Assembly: GCA_025765615.1 (NCBI GenBank)
Contig: JAIVFJ010000396.1
Span: 1-49,456 of the forward strand
Length of the DNA: 49,456 nt
Source: Zopfochytrium polystomum
Taxonomy: Eukaryota; Chytridiomycota; Chytridiomycetes; Chytridiales; Chytridiaceae
Direction of reading: 5' to 3'
This document shows, in pieces, positions 43,313-49,456 of this stretch. The position numbers and the translations under genes were made by a program. The notes beneath the pieces are model-generated. The model saw nothing but the letters and a program-made list of their open reading frames with translations. It searched no databases and had not been told where the DNA came from. The first letter of the stretch is position 1. Each line of letters opens with the position of its first letter.

Positions 43313-43619
43313 TGTTATGAATCACGCTCTGGAAACCTCTGGAACCTTCTAGAACATTCCTTCATGGAACCTTGTGGAACCTTCTGGAACCTTCTTTGCT
43401 TTCCTGACGAGTCTTGTTGTCATTGGTATCATTGGTATCATTGTATTACTAATTGCTCTTTCTGGAACTTTCTTTGAGTCTTGACAAGGAAGACTCTCAA
43501 AAGGTATAAAGGGGGATGGGGGACCTGTCCCATCCCTCAAGTGAATTATTGTTTCCAATACAATCATCACTCCTCTCAGTTCCTTGTCTGCCTTGTCCTG
43601 TCCTGCCCTGTTCCTGACA
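43313..43619 (+). mobile_element. Solo LTR of an LTR retrotransposon
   Basis: A 307-bp block starting TGTTATGAATC and ending CCTGACA, flanked on both sides by the 5-bp direct repeat AGACT (43308-43312 and 43620-43624). The TG..CA ends and 5-bp duplication are the hallmark of LTR integration. TATAAA lies at 43505-43510. No gag-pol is adjacent, so this is a recombination remnant. Orientation is set by the TATA box. Confidence 0.75.
43342..43472 (+). promoter_or_regulatory. Cluster of heat-shock elements in the LTR
   Basis: Inverted nGAAn units at 5-bp spacing. A perfect four-unit site lies at 43342-43359 (GAAccTTCtaGAAcaTTC). A six-unit array at 43367-43394 has one mismatch (TTG). A perfect three-unit site lies at 43460-43472 (TTCtgGAActTTC). 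TATAAA follows 30 bases downstream. HSF trimers bind exactly this pattern. Confidence 0.75.
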
Positions 43620-43896
43620 AGACTTGAAGAAAAACAAACAGAGAAAAAAAAGAAAAGACAAAGGATGCATAACAAGTAAATTTCTCTGTCCCCACCCCAC
43701 TCCACGGCAAAATTGGAATAATAGGGCAGTTTGCTTGATTTTTGACCACCCCCCAGAAGAGGGCATGCCCGAAAGTCAGAAACCCCTCTTTTCTCAAATT
43801 TCTAATGTTTCGTTTGACTTTTTTTGTTTTTTTTTTTTGTTCAAATTTCAATGTTTGTTTGCATGTTGACGGCTGGGCGGCTTGGTGGGGCATCTT

Positions 43897-46150
43897 TCAG
43901 TGTCTCCATGAGCTCAAGCTGCCATCTTCACCCAGAATCTCCGAATCGGAACTAGTTCTCAGGAGCTCCTCAAAGTCCTTCAAAGTTTCCTCCCCAAATC
44001 TCGCACTTTCGGCACCCTGCAATATTGGCACATTTGTAATTATAAATATCAGCTTGTGGAGCTGATCACCAGTGAGACAGTTGTGGAGGTCAGTGTGTAT
44101 GCACCTGAGCAAAGAAAGTTCCGTTCAGACCATGCACTTGATGGGGGCATTGAGAAAAGGCGAAGTGCAATTGGCTGCAGAAACTTGAAACGTGCTCCTC
44201 ATGACGATGCCCAGAACTCTGTTGGCAACACAGTCCGATTCTTAAGATTGAGGGACATTATCAGTTCCTTTTGATGGATGCTTCTGCATGCAGCCTCAAA
44301 CTCGATAAGAGTCTTTCCAAAAGTGCATTTATCGGCGACAGACGCATTTGGGTTCAGCTGTGTGATTTTCTCCATCAGCCAGCTGCGTTCTTCGTCTTCA
44401 AGATCATCACCAAATATTTTGGGTCGAGAAGGTAGCAAAACCATGTTCATCGCAGCAAATGAAAGTCTCTTGCGCTGCCAGCGTGTCCAACAATGCAGCC
44501 TTCACGTCAGGAGATACACTTGACAGGTCCTTGAATGCAGTTCGGATATATTTTAAACCGGCATAGACCTCTGATAAGGGTACCTTGTTACCTTGAAAAC
44601 ACACGAGTTGATCGTTGATAGGATCAAGAATTGCAATAACCTGGAGGAGATCAGCTTCAAAGCAAGGTGTGTACACAATAGCAGCAATCCACTCTCGCCG
44701 TTCGCAGTCTTGCCGTGTTCAACAGTCTCGAAGGAACGACTCTTGAATTGTGAGAGTGCAAATGCACAGCAGTGCTGCCAGGAGGGACTTTGCTGCATTT
44801 AAATGCGACGACCACCTTGTTGCAGCTGGCTTTACAAGCCACTTTTCTGCGTTCTTCTCCAACTTCTGCTTTTAAAATGCCACCAATGATCTGCTGGTTC
44901 TGGAAAAAGTTGATCACCTCATGGGTAGTGTAGTTTGAAACAAACTCAAGTGACTTATGCCGAGTTTTTCCATCACACAAGTCGTGTGCAAGTAAATTGA
45001 GACCGTGAGAAGCACAACCAGCAGCGAAAAAACCCAGGATTGCTGCCTGAAGCCATGCATTCTTGCTCGCTATTGTGTTGTCTGTGACGATTTCCGACCT
45101 GAGCTGGAATATCCTTTATCATTGATTTCCATTCATCAGCCAAGGCAGACACAGCACAGCCCTATCCACGAGAATTCTTGCTTTTCCAGTAAAAACGTTT
45201 ACAATTGGTATAACAATCATATAGTCCGTGATAGGCTTGTTGTTGATATTAGTGTATGAGTCTGTTGCGACTGCGACAGGGTTCTCCAAGCCTAATAGCG
45301 CAGCAACAACTTTTGACCAGCAGTAGTTGTAGAGACTATCCAAAATATCACCGGCGACGTCCTTTCCAACTGGGAATATTGAGATCTGGTTGGAGGCACT
45401 TAATTGCATCACGAAGATTAGGACTCTTGACCAATCGAAATGGAAGTCCAGAAGAGAAGATCATCATAACAAAGTTTCGGTTGAATAACTCCTTCCGCTC
45501 TGGTGTCATGCTCATGGAACCGCAGGAGGAACAACATTCTTGACTGTCGTCGTTTAAGCGTGAGTGTTTGGACGTGATAAAGTCGGGAATGGGTCCATCT
45601 TTCAGTGTTGCAAGGAACGAATTACAGCTTCGCAAATGGACTTTATTTCCGTGCTTGACGGCTTTCTGCAAGCTGGCGCCGCCTCCTGATGCAGGAATGA
45701 GCCCTTTTGGTGGGTTGTGCAGAGCTTCGTACATGTGCTGGCGAGACAAGCGTGCTGCTGGATATTTTGCTGACTGTCGGATGCTGCAGAGCCAGCTCTG
45801 TTTCAATCCAAAGCGTGGTGAAATCACTGGTCAGCAGGCCATTGCCTGCGATAATGCTCTCATCAACTGAAGACACTAGTGGCTGCGAGTGGTTTGCAGC
45901 GGCAGATGCTGGCACTCTGTTCTCAGTCGAACTGAGGGTTCCCTTATAGGAGCTTGACTGTCTGTGTTTCGATAAAAGCAAGGTGCATCAGTGGCAGAGC
46001 ATAATTGAAGACACAAAGTAACGAACTAAATGGCTGTGTACCCATCAGTGTGCCATTCGCTCCCTTATGCTGGGTGACAGCAGAGTTGCTGAAAGACACT
46101 AGTTCGTTCTCTTGCCCAACAAAGTGCGAGACTGAGAAGCTGGATGCCAT
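43897..46150 (-). pseudogene. Decayed hAT-family transposase
   Basis: Reading leftward, fragments in changing frames keep hAT landmarks. Near 45470-45380 is FSSGLPFRLVKSPNLRDAIK, the region before the catalytic domain. Near 45300-45150 is a DUF659-like stretch (VAVATDSYTNINNKPITDY). Near 44950-44850 is an NYTTHEVINFFQNQQ segment. The C-terminal dimerisation region at 44250-43900 has PTEFWAS, LQPIALRLFSMPPSSA, SERNF and DQLHKLIFIITN. Stops and frame changes are frequent, so it is dead. The element ends (short inverted repeats, 8-bp duplication) were not found. Its left side lies just beyond the solo LTR. Confidence 0.7.
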
Positions 46151-46756
46151 CTGAGTTTCTGTGGGTGTGGTTGACTCTCAGGCGAAATGGTCGTCACGAA
46201 GTTGTGATCACTGTGAGGTGTGTGTTTCCCTGTCGTTTTGGTCTTTTTGTTGCTGCCCACCAAACCACAAATGTTGTGTGACTGCTCCACAGAAATGTAT
46301 ATTGAACCACCGAACGTGGATTGCCCAAAACTTCCTGACTGTGTGTAGAGCTGGGGGTTGCAGTCCCCTGGTGTGTGACAGGAGGGTTGGCTCCTCTTGG
46401 CCATCATGGCAGTGTGTTGGGTTCAATTCCCAGTGCACCTCACCATTCTGCATACTGTTTGGGTTGGACTGGGTAGGAGCCACTTGGTGATGGAAGGATG
46501 GAGGGCAAGTCTGCGGTGGTGCCTCTAGGTTCCTGTCAATACATCTAGTCAAATCCAGGTCTTCAAGGTGTTGAGAATTGAGCCTAGGAAGCCAGCTTCC
46601 TATGTTGACGGCGGCCTCGCCGCTGCCTTGCAACTTACACTAAGTCGGGTAAGCCGAAAGGCCTAATCTGAATCCAACGAAAAGAGTTAGGTGAAGGCGG
46701 TGGTGATTCTAGCTTTGCTTTCCTAGGCTTCGCCAGCAAGGACAGAATCACACTCA
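46151..46756. other. Intergenic DNA with a possible SINE
   Basis: No coding is supported. A candidate RNA polymerase III promoter lies inside (see the entry at 46385). Confidence 0.5.
46385..46640 (+). repeat. Possible tRNA-derived SINE
   Basis: A B-box match GGTTCAATTCC at 46420-46430, within a short GGG..CCC stem, is preceded by an A-box-like TGGCTCCTCTTGG at 46388-46400. A tRNA-unrelated body would run to about 46640. The A-to-B spacing (32) is shorter than in tRNA genes, and no poly(A) end or target duplication was seen. Confidence 0.28.
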
Positions 46757-47425
46757 ATGGGTTCAGCCCGCCCTACGTTCGAAGCCTCAGCACGCCTCTC
46801 AAACAAGCGCATCGCTGCTGCCGCAGCCGCAGCCGCGCGGCTCACGCTCGACTGCTCCCCGACGTGCTCAAGTTCCTCCACCCGCACCACCTCATCCCAT
46901 CCCCTCCCGCTCGTCAGCCGCGCCGTCCGCGACCGCATCCGCCAGCGCCTCATCCCCAGCCGGGCCTTTTGCTGCGTAAAACATTGCGCTCTGAGGCGAC
47001 GACATCAATACCGTGGCCTTGAGCCGGTTCCCGGCGGACTCGTTATCTGGCGCGCGGCTGGGTTGGCGGTGCACGGCTTCACGATCGACGTCGGACGCGG
47101 TGCTGCGCCCGCCCGCTCGGCTCTCGCAAAGGGATCGCTGGCGTCATTCTTTTTCTGGGCGACCTCGTCTTCAAGCAAGAAATTTCTTCGAGTCCTCATA
47201 GCCGTCGAGGACGTCGAGGGACATTGGATCCATCAGCGTCGCTCCGCCTTTGGGAGAGGCGACGGTGATGTCAAAGCTGGCTCTGAGAAGGATGTGGTAG
47301 GGTGGGCGACGTGGGTTCTCACGCTCCGCAGTGGAAAAGTCGTCGTTGCGCGTGAGGGCAAGGCATTCGCCGCAAGATCTCGACAGGCAGGCGGGGCAGA
47401 TAGGCGGCGGCGGCGGCGGCGGTAG
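46757..47425 (+). pseudogene. Decayed F-box-like N-terminal region (plus-strand copy)
   Basis: From ATG 46757 (MGSARPTFEASARLSNKR) the DNA parallels the minus-strand copy at 48.6 kb. The equivalents of LLPDVLKFLHPHHL, PLVSRAVRDRIRQRLIPSRA and ALSRFPADS, then AVHGFTIDV, are all present but spread over three frames. At least four single-base indels and an in-frame TGA (CGCTCTGAGG) break it. After about 47130 similarity to the other copy fades. Confidence 0.6.
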
Positions 47426-47530
47426 GGCTCGCGGTGCCAGTGAGATGCTGCGTTTTCTGCGTTTGCTCTGTCAAACCCAAACTTTGAAGGTCATCTTCGC
47501 TTGGCTTCTTTTTTGGAGTCTCTTTGCGTG

Positions 47531-48679
47531 TCAGCGCCGCTTGGTGCCAGCCAACCTCTTTGCTGCAGCACTAGTGCCCGCCCCGCCCTCCTCTGTCGCG
47601 TCCAGCTCCCGCAGAGCCCCCTTCAGCGCCACCGCAACCCGTCGATTCCCCGACTCCGTCGCACCCTCGACGGCGTCCCGAATCAGCGCCACGCCCGCCG
47701 CCCGTCGTCCTCGCCCATATGAGCCAATCAATGCGCCGACGACGCTGCGAACAACAACTCCCTGTCGCCCTCGTCGTCGACAAAGCCACCGCCGCTTGAT
47801 CGCGCCACACCAGAGTCCAGAGAAGGTTCTCGGCGAGCCTCGTCGCCCGCGGGCACGCAGACGACGGGCCGCCGTTTGCGGGCTTCCACATCGAAGGAGC
47901 GCCGGGTACGACCCTCCCACAGACGTCCAGTTGCTGGTGTCGTCGTCGCAGAGGCACGTCGGGAGCGGCAGCGCCGCGGCGAGGACGGGCGCGCACGTGA
48001 AGGCGACGGCGAACTGTAGAGGGAAGAGGAGTGCTGTGCCGCCGCCGCTCGAGGCCGTGCTGCTTTGCTGCCGACGGCGCTGCAGCCACTCGACGGCGAT
48101 CGGCGCGAGGAGGGAGGCTGCCGCGTAACCGCGGGGGACGGCGATGTAATCGTGAGGACGGGTGGTCGGTCGGGGGAATGCGACACGTACGCGACGACTG
48201 CTGCGCCGTTGCTGTCGTCGTCGGCTTCGTCGCAGTGCTTTCCACCGGTGAGCCGCCGCGATCCTTTGCGGGAGCCGAGGCGGGTGGGCGCAGCACCGCG
48301 TCCGCCACGTCGATCGTGAAGCCGTGCACCGCCACCGCCGCGCGCCAGTACGAGTCCGCCGGGAACCGGCTCAAGGCCACGGTATTGATGTCAGCGCCGC
48401 AGAGCGCAATGTTTGACGCAGCAAAGGCCCGGCTGGGGATGAGGTGCTGGCGGATGTGGTCGCGGACGGCGCGGCTGACGAACGGGAGGGGATGGATGAG
48501 GCGGTGCGGGTGGAGAAACTTGAGCACCTCGGGGAGCAGATCGAGCGGGAGCCTCGGCGGGGGCGGTGGCTGCGATGCGCTTGTTGTGAGAGGCGTGCTG
48601 AGGGTTCGAACGAGGGCGGGTCGGCGTTCCTCGTGCGCGGGACGGAGAGGGGCGGGACGATGTTGCTTGGTGTGAACAT
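47531..48679 (-). pseudogene. F-box-like gene, minus-strand copy, disrupted
   Basis: From a possible ATG at 48679 the coding moves into the frame with PRLPLDLLPEVLKFLHPHRL, PFVSRAVRDHIRQHLIPSRA, ALCGADINTVALSRFPADSY and AVHGFTIDVADAVLRPPA, an F-box-like head seen in ankyrin-repeat proteins of this type. Downstream segments lie in other frames (DDDTSNWTSVGGSYPALL; VEARKRRPVVCVPAGDEARR; ALRELDATEEGGAGTSAAAK, ending at 47531). Codon bias stays coding-like. Several frame breaks make it a pseudogene or an error-laden gene. The plus-strand copy at 46757 faces it. Confidence 0.55.
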
Positions 48680-48689
48680 GATGAGAGCG

Positions 48690-49456
48690 GCTGCGTGAGT
48701 GACTGACTGAGACGTGTTGGGCGGCGGGGTGAAGTATTCAAAGCAGGTTGATTACGTGGCTGACGGGCCGTAGTGGCGCGGCGCGGCGGCGCCAGGTAGT
48801 GTGGCTGATTCCGTCCGTCCGTCCGCGTCCCGCTGATTTCCGCCTTGGTATCGCCTCGCATAACAATTAACAGGTCGAACACGCATTAAGAAATGCTGAA
48901 ACACACGCTACCTCTTGACCGGGGCCACTGCGTCACGGTTTTCAAATGCTTCGATGTCGCACCGACGTCTCCGCCCTCGGGGGAGTAGGCTGGGACTGTC
49001 GATTTTCTTGTGTGGGCCTAATGCAATACCCTTCCGGACTTTTCGTTGACCGGCGTCGGTTGGAACTTTCGGGTCGCCTTAACGGACAATCGGAAGAATC
49101 ACCAAGGGCATCACCCACGCCGAACGAGAGGTGAAAAAGTAAAGCACTTTAGCTTGAAATATTACCTCCCAACCTTCGATCTTGGCCTGCTCTTACGTGA
49201 TAGAAAATGATTCACTGTCAGCCCACGCTTCGAAGATTTCTTTTTCGCACAGCTGCATTCCCGTGAAATGAACGCGCTCGCGCGCCTTTGTATGTTTGTA
49301 TGCTTGAGTACGTCGTGCCCGGCCCACCTCACAGACAAAACCTTCACCAGCACCGATCCTTTACCGCTGATCTCAACAGCCACATTGTTGCAACCGCTCG
49401 CTCGCCCTTGCACAAAAGCTTGGTCATGGCGCAGATATTGTCCTGTCTTCTGGTCC
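48690..49456. other. Right end of window, no supported gene
   Basis: Short open frames on both strands (48946-49134 plus, 49162-49413 minus) lack motifs. Nothing further was recognised. Confidence 0.55.

Noticed and set aside
43313..43674. Alternative LTR end at CATAACA (43668-43674), an inverted match to TGTTATG
   Set aside because: The end at 43619 gives a CA terminus and a perfect 5-bp AGACT duplication; the longer version has no flanking duplication.

Overview
This is nuclear DNA from a small, gene-dense eukaryote. Genes are split by short GT-AG introns (mostly about 50-120 nt), coding DNA is GC-rich, and CA, CT and GACA microsatellites and homopolymers are common. The telomere-type repeat is TTAGGG. 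Compact genes, F-box and BTB proteins, a protein built of WWxDSGLxxKY ankyrin-like repeats, and a membrane protein resembling fungal FUSC/Bre4-type transporters suggest a zoosporic (chytrid-like) fungus. That placement is an inference from family content; no rRNA or marker gene is present.

Left end, 1-5.7 kb: three head-to-tail, 5'-truncated non-LTR retrotransposons on the minus strand. They are separated by 12-bp CCTAAC telomeric repeats and share one 3' terminus. They abut a degenerate telomeric tract that cuts a protein kinase gene inside an intron. The simplest reading is a broken chromosome end, capped by telomeric repeats and then invaded by telomere-associated LINEs, with the chromosome tip to the left.

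5.7-10 kb: the truncated kinase, then a PIF/Harbinger-like DNA transposon with divergent transposase and accessory genes around a shared 0.7-kb control region. 10-20.5 kb: a fragmented hypothetical gene, a small secreted kinase-like protein, a duplicated membrane-anchored PH-like protein, a disrupted BTB gene with related debris, and an intact F-box protein.

21-31 kb: three well-formed genes. They are an alpha/beta hydrolase with a giant low-complexity insertion, a GPI-anchored aspartic-protease homologue lacking catalytic aspartates, and a TIR-like/TPR protein with an N-terminal repeated SYASVVAR motif. 31-41 kb: a single-pass membrane protein with His-rich cytoplasmic clusters and a FUSC-type transporter gene with several frame breaks.

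41-49.5 kb: the WW-type ankyrin-like repeat protein, a solo LTR packed with perfect heat-shock elements, a decayed hAT transposase, a possible SINE, and an inverted pair of decayed F-box-like genes.

Single-base frame breaks recur in otherwise coherent genes with good splice sites. Some are probably consensus errors, so the label pseudogene is used cautiously. All gene models were read by eye from frame continuity and splice signals; no alignment or database search was run.
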